Part shown: one piece after another, positions 37,697 to 50,281 of the stretch
How positions within the stretch are numbered: position 1 is the stretch's first letter
Layout of the letters: every line of letters starts with the position of its first letter
Origin: Conus ventricosus
Lineage: Eukaryota; Mollusca; Gastropoda; Neogastropoda; Conidae
Length of the DNA: 64,000 nt
Assembly (NCBI GenBank): GCA_018398815.1
Contig: CM031618.1
Span: forward strand, 46,389,752 to 46,453,751
Direction: 5' to 3'
Program-made: the position numbers and the translations under genes
The notes under the pieces: model-generated
What the model saw: the letters and a program-made list of their open reading frames with translations, nothing else
Database searches by the model: none
What the model was told of the DNA's origin: nothing

Positions 37697-39298
37697 TGTG
37701 ACGGGTCTCCGACGCTCCCCTCGTTATAAAAATATGATTTTCATATTCAGGGATGCAGGGGGTTATATAGACAGAAGTATTTACGCTTTCACAACCAAAA
37801 TGCGCTCTCGCATAGGCACACGCACTCTGTCACTCACATCGGGCCCGCACAAAGGTGACGGGAAACCAATAACATTTCATAGAAAATAATCAACTTTTAT
37901 TCAACTTGACTCCGAGCCCCCACCCGTCACTACACAACACAACTATCTGTATCATACAACAATGTAAACAGCATACAGGACAATTTCATAAATCGCATCC
38001 CTGTTCTTCAGTTATTCTTACTTAGCCAGGAAAGACAATATTCCATTATTCTGTTTGCGCACTTATAACCTTAAGAGCAATAAGCGTCCATAACTTGCCA
38101 ACATTCCTTGGTTGACCGTCAGTTTCTCTCATCCACTGTACGACCACGAGCTGAAGCTGCCACACTGTTGTGTCTCCCGATTGGCCAAATCCCAGTTGGG
38201 GGACACTGGCAACGTAGCTTGAGTCGCACCTCACACCGAGTCTCCCGGACTCCACCACACTTCACCCTCTCCACGGAAAGGGCTCCTGTCGGCCTCTCCC
38301 ACAGGTCTTCTCTGGCTGCAAACACCCCACCGTTGTCTGGCAGCTCCTGTCTAGGCTCCAACAGGCTGTCACGTCTTGCTGTCGACCGTCCCACACGGGA
38401 GGACAATTCTTCTCGTCGTCGGCTCCGAGGCTACAGCAACCTCCACTGTCTTACGTCCCCACCCAGGAGACACAAGGCGACAGCTAACCTCTGCTTCACG
38501 CTGTATTTTCTTGAGCCTCAGCAAGACGGGCGAGTTCACTTTCCCTAAAGTGAGTCACACACTTCCTGGTTTTCCAAGCGCCTTATATTCGTTCTCAAAG
38601 AAAGAGAGAACCGAGTTTAACTGGCTCAACCAATGGAACACTGGCACACACACATCACACGATTTGTACCAATAAATCCCCAAGTTATTTTTATTCCACA
38701 ATGGAATCACTAGTCACTACACATACACACACACCACAGCTGCTAGCGCCAACAAAGACTTGGGCACCCAGTGGTTAATGCATAACCTCCTATTCAAACT
38801 CATGTTCGATTCCCCAAGCTACCCATTGAACTAACAGCCTGGACCTCTCTACCAGCCATGACTGATGCTTCAAGTATTTACTACCTCTATAGACAACAAG
38901 GCGCAAACCACTCGATAGGCCGCAGCTTCCATTCATTCCTCAGAACAGGGACGACTGAATGGTCGCTGTACTCTGCCGGCAGGTGACGGTCACCTACCGT
39001 GACGGTCACCTGACACGATCGCCTTCCTTTCAGGCCCACGGGAGAGCCCAGTGAATAGCCAGTGCTCAAAGTGGGACACTCTTCTCTACCCAGGACTGGC
39101 AGGTCGCCAACTCCTTGTCACTATCCCTCGGACATGCGAAACACTTCCCAGCACTCCCTCCTTCAGTATACGACTCGGGGTATCCCCCCCCTGGTGATGC
39201 CTGAATTCGCACACTTGAAGACCCAAGGACGTGCTCTCAACAACAGCAACTACCTTAATTTGCCTAAATGCTCGAGAACATTCGGCCGACTCATGACA
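37697..39298 (-). repeat. 5' LTR of LTR element 2
   Basis: 1602-bp copy of 32487-34080. It starts TGTGACGGG, ends ACTCATGACA and is followed by GATGT. Differences are mostly one-base indels. Confidence 0.95.
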
Positions 39299-39303
39299 GA
39301 TGT

Positions 39304-41900
39304 ATAGAGAGAAAATTACATTACATCAAATCTAAGCATAAATAGAAAAACGCACCCTGGGACACAAACGAGACACATTCAGGGAATTGTATGTGATACC
39401 TACAATTCTATGAGATACAACAGCCAAAGTTAAAAACATCTCTCAGAAAGCCTGTCACTTTCTAGGTTATAATCACATCAAATAAGATATTTCCTATTTA
39501 CTGGTAATCAATCGTTGATGATACATTTTTAGTATAGAAGTTGTATAAATAAATTGTTTAACCAGCCTCGCACAAAAAAAAAGTCGACAGCATACCCATA
39601 CCCCCAACCTATCACGTTCCACCCCCCCACTATGATCCTCTAATTAAGCCGTGGGACTAGGATGTTTTCGATTTTTGTGATTGTACAAAAATTGATGGTA
39701 ATATTCTTCCTTTGTAATAGGTTTGTCCATGTAATACATATATAATGTACAAGTTGGGAGAATTTGAATCGCTTGAGGCGGAAACATCTTTCTGCTTAAT
39801 ATCTTCGTTAAAGTTGTTGGTGTCATCTCCTCAATCGTAATTTCATTAAAACTGGCTGTTGATTTGTTTGTGTTCTGAACGAAAAATTTTGAAAATTCTC
39901 GTTGACTATTCCCTGAATTAAGTTTACTTTCGTAAACTAAGATCAACAATTCTGCCTATTCAATAGATTTTTCCTACTCTCTTCTCGCTGGTACAAAACG
40001 TTGCCTCACATCTTTTTAGATGTTTCCCGATGTATTCTTAAAAGTCTGTGCGCCATTTGTTTTTTAGGCCTTGCATTCTGTATTACCCAAATAACATTAA
40101 AAAATCTATTCTGTCTGATTCTTAACACAGACTGGCTATTGCGGATCGTTCTGTAACATTTTCAACTAATAATCTATCATTGAACTATATGTCGCTACCT
40201 TATACATTACATCAAGACCATCGCCCTACATAACAGCTTCATATGAACGTATTTGGAGTTGGTCACATTTCAACATTTTCATTATAATTGTCATTCACAC
40301 AAATCTTTTCGCTTATTACTTTTCACCCAAATCTCACAAAACCCACTAACAACAGGCACCTTCGTGCGAAATTCTAGACGTATCGGATTTAGTTTTCTTG
40401 GCAACAAAAATGATACCATGGAAAGATGTATGATCAAATGATTTACATCAAGATACAAAACAATAATTTATACTGTGACCAGAATTAGAAATGTATGTGA
40501 AACAACCAGTTTGTTCGGCATTACATATGCCATTTATTATAAACAATCTCAAAGTACTGCACATGTTCGAAGAAAATATTTTCCATGTGAGTTTCAGTAC
40601 TTTGTCTTCATTATGCTTACTGATAATTCTGCTATCGCTGTTCTCAAAACAAAGAATACCTCACATCGTCATGACTACATTCAGGGATAATATTAACTGT
40701 TCTGGCATCATAGTATCCAATCGTCAGTCACGACAACTCTCCTGTAGACACAAAGTGTTAAGTCAGTCTTCTTACTCGCTGATTCTATTTTCTACATCAA
40801 ACACACATATGGAAAGGGCTTTGTGGAACGCATGCACAAGTGTACAGATTGTTTTGCATGACAAGCACTGCTCTCAATACAGTTTCCACCTCACGGAGTG
40901 TTGACTAGTTCTCATTCCAGCTGACACCTCGACACGGCTGTACAACCAACTATTTATGTATCATTTTTCACAAATCTTGTTTCGGGTGCATGACAAAAAT
41001 ATGTCTTGAAACAGCTGTCGCCGTGACATGGGTTGTAACAAGTAACAGCTCACAATATCCACAGGGTACAGTGTAATATGAATGTGTAGACAACACCTCG
41101 ACAAGGTTGCTTAAAGAGCTGTTCAATACTAGTGTTCATTAAAAGCGCACTGTTCGTTTGAGTTGGTTTCACGTTTCTTTGGCGACACGCCATCAAAGTC
41201 TGATTACTAAACCGTTCATGCTCGTTTGACGTTCCTTTGGTTACATGTCATCAACGTCTGCTATTAACTCCCGAACTTGGACAATTTGGGAACAATGCTT
41301 TCGTATTCACATTTCCTCAGCTTGTCGCCAAAAAATGTTCATCATCATATTCTGGCTAAAGGGGTGTAGAATATGAACCATTAACATGTTCTTGAAATAT
41401 AGAGAGGAGTTGACTGACCACAGGGTTAAGCACCAACAGCACGTTCCTTTACGACTGGCGACAATCACTTCAATCAAGTAAGGGTTCGATTTGGGTCGAA
41501 CGGTTCTGGAAAGAGGCTCAAACTAGCTTTGATCCTGGATAGATGAATTACTGCTTATTATCTTTCTCACACCCACCCTGTACCTTTCCTTGATATAAAA
41601 AAACCCAGACTTCTCGCGTTCACATAAACGTTGATTTCAGAACAATAGTTTTTTCTGTCAACGTCCAATATCTAGGGGAAGTTGGCTTGTAAACATTAGA
41701 GATTATTGCTGATTTTGAAGAATGTATTTACACACTTCAGGATCAATTTTAGATATGCAGAAAACAGATACAAAGTAAGCATTTTAATACCAATATCTTA
41801 ACACCACAGTTGACTATGACTCTCGGTTAACTGGTGAGTCTCTCATCTGGCCGAGCAGTCTTAGAAAATCACTGACAGCCTCCAAAGACTGTCTCCGCAA
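39304..41900. other. Unannotated stretch between LTR element 2 and the right part of duplicon A
   Basis: AT-rich. Apart from the open frame at 39644-39949 I recognise nothing. A plus-strand frame of 137 codons at 40491-40904 has no domain that I can name and may be chance. Confidence 0.5.
39644..39949 (-). CDS. Unrecognised 101-codon open frame
   Basis: Reads MLILVYESKLNSG at the start and ends near KNRKHPSPTA, with an FSKFFVQNTNKSTASF stretch. It has mixed composition without simple repeats and many charged residues, so it could be part of a real protein or an old mobile-element gene. It could also be chance in AT-rich DNA. Confidence 0.3.
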   Translation of the reverse strand: MLILVYESKLNSGNSQREFSKFFVQNTNKSTASFNEITIEEMTPTTLTKILSRKMFPPQAIQILPTCTLYMYYMDKPITKEEYYHQFLYNHKNRKHPSPTA

Positions 41901-41917
41901 GTGTCCCTCACTACACT

Positions 41918-42450
41918 GTTGTGATGTTGCTTTAATGGCAATTGAGGTGTGCCCCCCCCCCCCCCCCCCCCCAGTGAACACTGAACACTTTTCAAAAACA
42001 GTTGCACGGGGACCTCACCACGCTCGCCTCTCTGAAGAATTCGCCCACGTTTAGAATATTGACAATATGCAGGGCCCAAAAGAAATGAAAACGGAAAAAT
42101 TCTTTTGGAAAGATTTCGGATGCATGACATTACCCCCGCCCCCCCACCTCCCCCGATGAGAGACCACCAAGTTTCTGTAGTGTATCATGTTGCTTATTTT
42201 TTAACCTTTTTATCTGGCATTGGGATAGAAACACACGTGAGCTTGTTGGCTTGTCCTGGCACTTTATCCCTGAGGGGGCAGAACATAGCATCTTTAAAAA
42301 AAATTACGGAAATTCCAGACGACAGATAGGTTAATGATCTATCTGGAGAGCAGACGGTTTGACCCTTAAGTATTTTGAAAGCTTGGCCACTGCCCAGGTT
42401 ATTCGCAGGATATTTCCTCTCCCTCTCTACAGTGTTGTATTGACAAGCGT
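41918..42450 (+). other. Right end of duplicon A
   Basis: Matches 61730-62235 of duplicon B, including TTTAATGGCAAT, a C-run, GATTTCGGATGCATGACATT and GATGAGAGACCACCAAG. It ends at CAGTGTTGTATTGACA. No gene is seen. Confidence 0.85.
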
Positions 42451-42948
42451 AGTCTCGAGTGTATCATTAACCATTCCACCACGCTGTTGGATTACGTAAT
42501 TTGTGTTGGGAGTATGGACTGTTTTAATGATTATGATATGACAGATTTGTTTGACTAAACCTGAAGTCAATTGTGTACCACAATCGCGTAGATCATCAAG
42601 GTAATCTACCCTTAGAAAATAGACATGACCTCCAGCCAAATTACGTTGTTAATGAACTTCAGAGACACCACATAAGATCAACTACAATGTACTGAAATAT
42701 CTCGTGCAAATCCCCTCCACCCACAAAGCAACAGAATAAACAAATCCTTTTGCATCGGCCCTCTGGAACATATTGCATATTTTGTTGCAGTCGCCTACTG
42801 AGCGAGAAGGGCGAACAATGTTCTGTGCACGCCTTGAGTATCTGAGGTGATACAGTCATGGGCAGCAAAATAAACAGACAGAAACAAAGAATGGGGGAAC
42901 GCCAACCTGGGAACAGCGCAGTGGTCCTGAAAAATGGATAAGAGATCC
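42451..42948. other. Spacer before the satellite
   Basis: Unique-looking sequence. Nothing is recognised. Confidence 0.5.
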
Positions 42949-45615
42949 TTTACACACATGCTGGATCGTTGCAGAACCAACATGAGAGAGTCTCACCTGT
43001 CTAAAGAGATCCTTTACACACATGCTGGATCGTTGCAGAACCAACATGAGAGAGTCTCACTGTCTAAAGAGATCCTTTACACACATGCTGGATCGTCGCA
43101 GAACCAACATGAGAGAGTCTCACCTGTCTAAAGAGATCCTTTACACACATGCTGGATCGTCGCAGAACCAACGTGACAGAATCTTACCTGTCTAAAGAGA
43201 TCCTTTACACACATGCTGGATCGTTGCAGAACCAACATGAGAGAGTCTCACCTGTCTAAAGAGATCCTTTACACACATGCTGGATCGTCGCAGAACCAAC
43301 GTGACAGAATCTTACCTGTCTAAAGAGATCCTTTACACACATGCTGGATCGTTGCAGAACCAACATGAGAGAGTCTCACCTGTCTAAAAAGATCCTTTAC
43401 ACACATGCTGGATCGTCGCAGAACCAACGTGACAGAATCTTACTGTCTAAAGAGATCCTTTACACACATGCTGGATCGTTGCAGAACCAACATGAGAGAG
43501 TCTCACCTGTCTAAAGAGATCCTTTACACACATGCTGGATCGTCGCGAACCAACGTGACAGAATCTTACCTGTCTAAAGAGATCCTTTACACACATGCTG
43601 GATCGTCGCAGAACCAACGTGACAGAATCTTACCCGTCTAAAGAGATCCTTTACACACATGCTGATCGTTGCAGAACCAACATGAGAGAGTCTCACCTGT
43701 CTAAAGAGATCCTTTACACACATGCTGGATCGTCGCAGAACCAACGTGACAGAATCTTACCAGTCTAAAGAGATTTTTTACACACATGCTGGATCGTCGC
43801 AGAACCAACGTGACAGAATCTTACCTGTCTAAAGAGATCCTTTACACACATGCTGGATCGTTGCAGAACCAACATGAGAGAGTCTCACCTGTCTAAGAGA
43901 TCCTTTACACACATGGTGGATCGTTGCAGAACCAACATGAGAGAGTCTCACCTGTCTAAAGAGATCCTTTACACACATGCTGGATCGTTGCAGAACCAAC
44001 ACGAGAGAGTCTCACCTGTCCAAAGAGATCCTTTACACACATGCTGGGTCGTTGCAGAACGAACATGAGAGAGTCTCACCTGTCTAAAGAGATCCTTTAC
44101 ACACATGCTGGATCGTTGCAGAACCAACACGAGAGAGTCTCACTTGTCTAGAGATCCTTTACACACGTGTTGGGTCGTTGCAGAACCAACATGAGAGAGT
44201 CTCACCTGTCTAAAGAGATCCTTTACACACATGTTGGGTCGTTGAAGAACCAACATGAGAGAGTCTCACCTGTCTAAAGAGATCCTTTACACACATGCTG
44301 GATCGTTGCAGAACCACATGAGAGAGTCTCACCGGTCTAAAGAGATCCTTTACACACATGCTGGATCGTCGCAGAACCAACGTGACAGAATCTTACCTGT
44401 CTAAAGAGATCCTTTACACACATGTTGGATCGTTGCAGAACCAACATGAGAGAGTCTCACCTGTCTAAAGAGATCCTTTACACACATGCTGGATCGTTGC
44501 AGAACCAACATGAGAGAGTCTCACCTGTCTAAAGAGATCCTTTACACACATGCTGGATCGTCGCAGAACCAACGTGACAGAATCTTACATGTCTAAAGAG
44601 ATCCTTTACACACATGTTGGGTCGTTGCAGAACCAACATGAGAGAGTCTCACCTGTCTAAAGAGATCCTTTACACACATGTTGGTTCGTTGCAGAACCAA
44701 CATGAGAGAGTCTCACCTGTCTAAAGAGATCCTTTACACACATGCTGGATCGTTGCAGAACCAACATGAGAGAGTCTCACCTGTCTAGAGATCCTTTACA
44801 CACATGTTGGGTCGTTGCAGAACCAACATGAGAGAGTCTCACCTGTCTCAAGAGATCCTTTACACACATGCTGTATCGTTGCAGAACCAACATGAGAGGC
44901 TCTCACCTGTCTAAAGAGATCCTTAACACACATGCTGGGTCGTTGCAGAACCAACGTGACAGAATCTTACCTGTCTAAAGAGATCCTTTACACACATGTT
45001 GGGTCGTTGCAGAACCAACATGAGAGAGTCTCACCTGTCTAAAGAGATCCTTTACACACATTTTGGGTCGTTGCAGAACCAACGTGACAGAATCTTACCT
45101 GTCTAAAGAGATCCTTTACACACATGCTGAATCGTTGCAGAACCAACATGAGAGAGTCTCACCTGTCTCAGGAGATCCTTTACACACATGCTGGATCGTT
45201 GCAGATCCAACATGAGAGAGTCTCACCTGTCTAAAGAGATCCTTTACACACATGTTGGGTCGTTGCAGAACCAACATGAGAGAGTCTCACCTGTCTAAAG
45301 AGATCCTTTACACACATGCTGGATCGTCGCAGAACCAACGTGAGAGAGTCTCACCTGTCTAAAGAGATCCTTTACACACATGCTGGATCGTTGCAGAACG
45401 AACACGAGAGACTCTTACCTGTCTAAAGAGATCCTTTACACACATGCTGGATCGTTGCAGAACCAACACGAGAGACTCTTACCTGTCTAAAGAGATCCTT
45501 TACATACATGTTGGGTCGTTGCAGAACCAACATGAGAGAGTCTCACCTGTCTAGAGATCCTTTACACACGTGTTGGGTCGTTGCAGAACCAACACGAGAG
45601 ACTCTTACCTGTCTC
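42949..45615. repeat. 64-bp satellite array, about 42 units
   Basis: The unit begins AGATCCTTTACACACATGCT and ends CACCTGTCTAAAG. There are two main variants: type a has GTTGCAGAACC with CATGAGAGAGTCTCAC; type b has GTCGCAGAACC with CGTGACAGAATCTTAC. From about 43140 to 43760 the variants largely alternate; further right type a dominates. A few units are a/b hybrids, for example near 43080 and 44940. The unit length is not a multiple of three, so it is not coding. Confidence 0.97.
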
Positions 45616-45917
45616 GGCAGTCTCATTGCTTGAATTTAGCAGAAGACCCTTCCGCGTCAGCAGACCAAATCAAGTTCAGTCACATCGGGATCCGGAGGCA
45701 CTGCTGTTAAACAAGAATTTTTTTCTCGGTTTTTCCATCGTGCCTGCAAACTTAGTGATTGGAGGACAAGCTGCTTGGGTGAGATGGGGGTGTGGAACAT
45801 CAGGCACTCCTGAAAGATCAAAGGGAAGTCAGCAAGCATTTCATCCAGGCCACGAGAAGGTATCTTTCATGGAAAAAAGGTATACAAACCTCAATATCTC
45901 CCACATAAACATTTTCA
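45616..45917. other. Spacer after the satellite
   Basis: Unique-looking sequence. No gene is seen. Confidence 0.5.
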
Positions 45918-46058
<141 letters not shown>

Positions 46059-47683
46059 GCTAGTCACAAAAAGTTAAGGGCCAGACAGAAAAAACTCTCA
46101 CCAAAATAAACGACATAACGCACAGGAAAACAGCTTATACTGTATTTTATTTCATGTCTTTAGCTTTCATGTCAATGCCATTGCAATTGTGTGAATTCAA
46201 TTTTTCTGGACAAAATCAAGGATCAAACATCATAACCCTCTTTTTGAAAATCACAAATTGACAATTCACAAGAAAGTTTATTGAAAAGCTTCAGTAGTGC
46301 GTATGTCCGCCATTTGCACCCACACATTCCACCACGCATCTAGGCCTCATGGACTGGATCAGAGTCACAAGGGTCTGTTGAGGCATGGCGTTCCACTCCT
46401 GCAGCAGAAATTGGAACAGTTGGTGGAGGTCAACAGGAGGAGGGTGGCTGTCGTGGACGCGGCGTTCCAGATGGTCCCAAAAGTTCTCAATAGGGTTCAA
46501 ATCAGGCGAACGCGATGGCCAGTCCATTCTTGGAACCTGCTGCTGCCTCAGGTAGTCGTTCACCACACGGGCGCGGTGTGGAGTGGCGTTGTCGTCCATG
46601 AGGGTGGCACCGGGTCCCATGGCTTGCAGAGTGGGGATAATCAACGGCCTCACGATTTCATCTCTGTACCTTACGCCAGTAAGTCTGCCTGGCACAAGGT
46701 GAAGGGGTGTCCTGCCATGAAGGTGGATGCCTCCCCATACCATCAGGGAGCCGCCTCCATAGCGATCGTGCTCACGAACACAGCCATCAGCAAGCCTCTA
46801 CCCTGGACGACGCCAGACGCGTACCCGGCCATCATTTCGGGACAGGGAGAATCTTGACTCATCGGTGAAGAGGATGGTGCTCCATTGCTGCCTCGTCCAT
46901 CGCTGATGACGTCGACACCACCTCCTTCTGGCCTGTCGATGGTGCTGTGTTAGTGGGAGACGGACGGCGGCCTTCTTGAGCGGAGGTTGAAACTGTGAAG
47001 GCGACCTCGGACGGTCTGGCGACTTTCGTTGATGTTAGTCGTTCTTCTCAGCTCCTGTCTCAGAGTGGTTGCATTGATGGTTCTGCTGCGGACTGCTGTC
47101 AGCATCAAGTAGCGATCGTCTTGCCCGTTGGTGATTCTTGGCCGCCCTGAGCGTGGTCGTTCCTCGGCTCTTCCAGTGTCTTGGTATCGCTGGTGAAGGC
47201 GTTGAATGACTGAGTGGCTCACTCCCAGACGTCTTGCCACCTCTCTTCCAGAAATGCCATCTTCGAGCCATCCCAGAGCCCGGCCGCGATCTAGTGTTGA
47301 CAGTTTTCGTCTTGGAGGCATGGTTATTGCAGCCCCGATTAGCGGTCATTGTATACCCACCGCAGGCAAATTGTCATTGAAAAGTGTTCAACATAGGCAG
47401 GCCTTGCCGTGCACTGTGCCGATTTCTCAATTCAAAACTGCTGTGTAATCTGCGCCTGGCCAAACTTCATGCATTATTCACGGATTTTTGGTGTTTTGGC
47501 TGAGCGCATATTCTCGACCCGAAAAATGCGTCGTCTGAAAGATTATTTCGGTCATACAGTGTGGTGTGTGAGCTGTCAGAATAGCTCAGAATGAAACACG
47601 CTGCGCTTTGTTTTACGAGCATTCAGACCCATTACTTAGAGTACCCCAAAATCTAAGGCGGCCCTTAACTTTTTGTGACTAGC
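46059..47683 (-). mobile_element. Tc1/mariner-like DNA transposon
   Basis: 1625 bp with perfect 24-bp terminal inverted repeats (46059-46082 and 47660-47683; left end GCTAGTCACAAAAAGTTAAG) and TA target duplications (46057-46058 and 47684-47685). It encodes one transposase on the minus strand, now broken. The perfect terminal repeats suggest the copy is fairly young. Confidence 0.97.
46291..47321 (-). pseudogene. Tc1-like transposase (DD34E), broken
   Basis: Cuts and rejoins the transposon at TA sites. The N-terminal half (47321-46960) starts MPPRRKLSTLDRGRALGWL and has a paired-type helix-turn-helix (REVARRLGVSHSVIQRLHQR). After a frameshift near 46975 the frame continues through FTDESRF (first catalytic Asp, about 46865), has one in-frame TAG near 46800, then LMVWGG, LMDDNATPH (second Asp) and SPDLNPIENFWD (Glu). 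The spacing between second Asp and Glu is 34 residues. The total is about 343 codons, the normal Tc1 length. One frameshift and one stop inactivate it as written. Confidence 0.95.
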
Positions 47684-47686
47684 TAT

Positions 47687-47690
<4 letters not shown>

Positions 47691-47742
<52 letters not shown>

Positions 47743-47816
47743 ACAGAGAAATAGAGAAATAGATAGATAGATGAATCGACAGATCGATAGACCGATGGAC
47801 AGTCAACATATACACA

Positions 47817-47906
<90 letters not shown>

Positions 47907-47960
47907 TTGCGTGTGAGCGTGCGTGCGTGCGTGCGTGCATGTGTGTGTATGTGTGTGTGT
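47691..47960. repeat. GA, ATAG and TG/TGCG microsatellites
   Basis: (GA)n 47691-47739, short (ATAG)n near 47757-47772, (TG)n and (TGCG)n 47818-47960. Confidence 0.95.
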
Positions 47961-48138
47961 TGTCAGCTAGCACAATGAAATTCATCGTCACAAAGCATAA
48001 TGATTCTGAACATGTCTCTCCAACAATTGTATATGCAGCGAGGCAATGTCTCTGTGTTGGATACAGACTGTGAACAGTAGTGAAAAGAAGTGCTGGTTAA
48101 ACATGCATCGAGTGAAAAAACAAACAAACAAACGATGA

Positions 48139-48139
48139 G

Positions 48140-48174
<35 letters not shown>

Positions 48175-48248
48175 TGCAGCAGCAGCAGAAACAATAAGAA
48201 CAAGAACAACAGCAACAACACACACACACACACCACATGCACGCACCA

Positions 48249-48303
<55 letters not shown>
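48139..48303. repeat. CAG and CA microsatellite
   Basis: (CAG)n 48139-48188, then CA-rich tracts to 48303. Confidence 0.95.
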
Positions 48304-48306
<3 letters not shown>

Positions 48307-49214
48307 CAAAACAATGTAACATACCCTTTAGGGAATTTATCATGTAAAAAGGGGATGGCTTTGTTTGTTTGGGGGAGTGGGGGGGGGACGTAGAGAAATG
48401 GAAGGGTTGGTTTTTGGCAATTGATACGGGGGCATAACATTTTGTGACAGAAAAAATTAGGCTGTCAGTTTTAAAACCCAAACCAAAATTCCCTCCCTAC
48501 CTCCCCCCAAACCCCAGCCCCAATTTAACATTGTGAGCGAGGGGGGGGGCCACTCCGGGCTCCACCACAAAATGTTCCCAATTTTCCGCATTGGCTAGTC
48601 TGCAGTGTGCCCCTGCGGTACGGGCCCCCAATGACATTTGGAAAAATTTCCCTACGGGACGGTCCAACACCCCCAAATAACCTGAGAGCAAAGACCGGGC
48701 CTGCTCCCAAACCAAAGACGAGAAAAACCTAGGGACCCCCCTTGGGGGACCTCCGTGGACGGCACCTTCATCAGAGCATTTGGGGTTCCTGTCTGAGAAA
48801 AACGACGAAAAAAAAGAAGATGTATGGCTGTGACAGGGGAAAAGGGTCTTTCATGTGTGGGGGTGTGTTGTGTTTTGGGGTGTGTGTGTGGTTGGGGTTT
48901 TGTGTGTGTGTGTGTTGAGAGAGAAAGGGGAAGAGAGAGAGAGAGAGAGAGAAAATAGAAAAAGAAGAGAGAAGAGAAGAGAAGAAGAAGAGAAAAAGAA
49001 AAAAGTTTTTTAAAATCTGCACTCGTGGGGACAGTTCTACAGGGGTTGGGCAGCCAAAGTTTTCACAGCACAGACACAAACCTTTTCCTCCTTCCTTCCC
49101 TACACCACCACCACAAAAACCCCACCATTTCCCCTTTTGACTTCCAGCCAAGTTTGGGCAGAGGGGTTAACAAGAAGGCTTTTCACCTTGCACTGACGGG
49201 CCCATTTGTAATTC

Positions 49215-49620
49215 TTCTCTAAACCCGTCCAAGGGGGAGGGAAACTTTTTTTAACGTGTAAAACATTTATCAAAACCGAGAAAAGGTCGACCATTTTTTT
49301 CCTCTGTCACATTCCCCATCATTTTTTTACTTAAACCCACCCCTTCAACGGGGGGGGAAGAGCTGTTTTAACGTGTAAAAACCCCTTATCTCCCCAAATT
49401 AACCCGCCCAAATTTTTTTTCCCCTCTTCTAAATTCCCATCAGTTTTTTTCCCTTGAACGGGTCTCAACGGGGGGGGAAACGTCAAACGGTAACACTTCC
49501 TGCCGAGTAAGCCCACCTTTTTTTTTCCTCTGTCTCTTTCCCTCCATCATTTTTCTTTACTTGAACACCCTTCAACGGGGGGGAAGAGCTGTTTTAACTT
49601 TTGGAACACAAAACCTCCGG
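49215..49620. repeat. About four copies of a ~115-bp unit
   Basis: The words CAACGGGG..GGGAAGAGCTGTTTTAACG and CCTCTGTC...CCATCATTTTT recur at about 49230, 49350, 49470 and 49570. Duplicon A has the unit once (11475-11580). Confidence 0.7.
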
Positions 49621-50281
49621 GGTAACCGGCCATTTTTTCCCTCTGCTCATCCCCATCCTTCCCCCAAAGGCAGGGTTTTCTTTTTTTCGCCTTTAGGCCC
49701 ACCTTGCTACCCGCCACACCCAAGTTCTTTCGGGACACACTCCAGCCCGGGAAAAGGGCCAGGGGGGAGCGATCAATGCATGTCTTCGCAGCGTGCAAAC
49801 CCTACGCCCCCAAACCCCCGGTAGTAAGCCCGCCCACGATAAATCGAAAACGTTGATTCTAGATTTTGATGAAAAATTTTTTTTTCCCGAAAAAATTTCC
49901 CCCAGTTTGGGGGCTTCCAGAAACCGGGGGTTGGACTCACCTGTTCCATTTCAAAAGGGGAGTACATTTGAAAATCTAAAAAAAATTTGTTTGTTTACTC
50001 TACAAAGGGCGGGAAATTTTAAACTCAGGCAAAGGAGGGGGGAAAAAGGGGGGGGGGGGTTTAAAAAAACAAAAACAAAAACAACGGGGCACTGAAAGTT
50101 CAAAAGGGGACCCCAAAATGAAAAAACAGGAGTTCATAAATTAAATCATCACAGAAATGTTTGGCCTGTTAATCCGAAAGTTGCGCTGATGCGAGAATCT
50201 TTTTGAAAATTTTTAAGACTAAAAAAATGGAAAAAAAAAATTTTTAACCTAAACATCCTATTTTCCAGGGCCCCCAAAACC

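Larger units (their letters stand above)
32487..39298 (-). mobile_element. LTR retrotransposon 2 (gag-protease only, tRNA-Pro primer)
   Basis: 6.8-kb insertion on the minus strand, flanked by GATGT (32482-32486 and 39299-39303). LTRs are 32487-34080 and 37697-39298. The primer-binding site is again of tRNA-Pro type. On the minus strand it encodes gag with a lysine/arginine/glutamate repeat, a SCAN-like capsid and one zinc knuckle, and then an aspartic protease with DTG. Downstream, 34081-35470 shows no integrase, reverse transcriptase or RNase H. It therefore looks non-autonomous. It lies in the part of duplicon A that is missing from B. Confidence 0.92.

Noticed and set aside
40491..40904. 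137-codon plus-strand open frame
   Set aside because: No recognisable domain and no splice or neighbour support; left as unannotated.
42949..45615. CRISPR-like array
   Set aside because: The unit repeats in full without unique spacers; it is a satellite in eukaryotic DNA.
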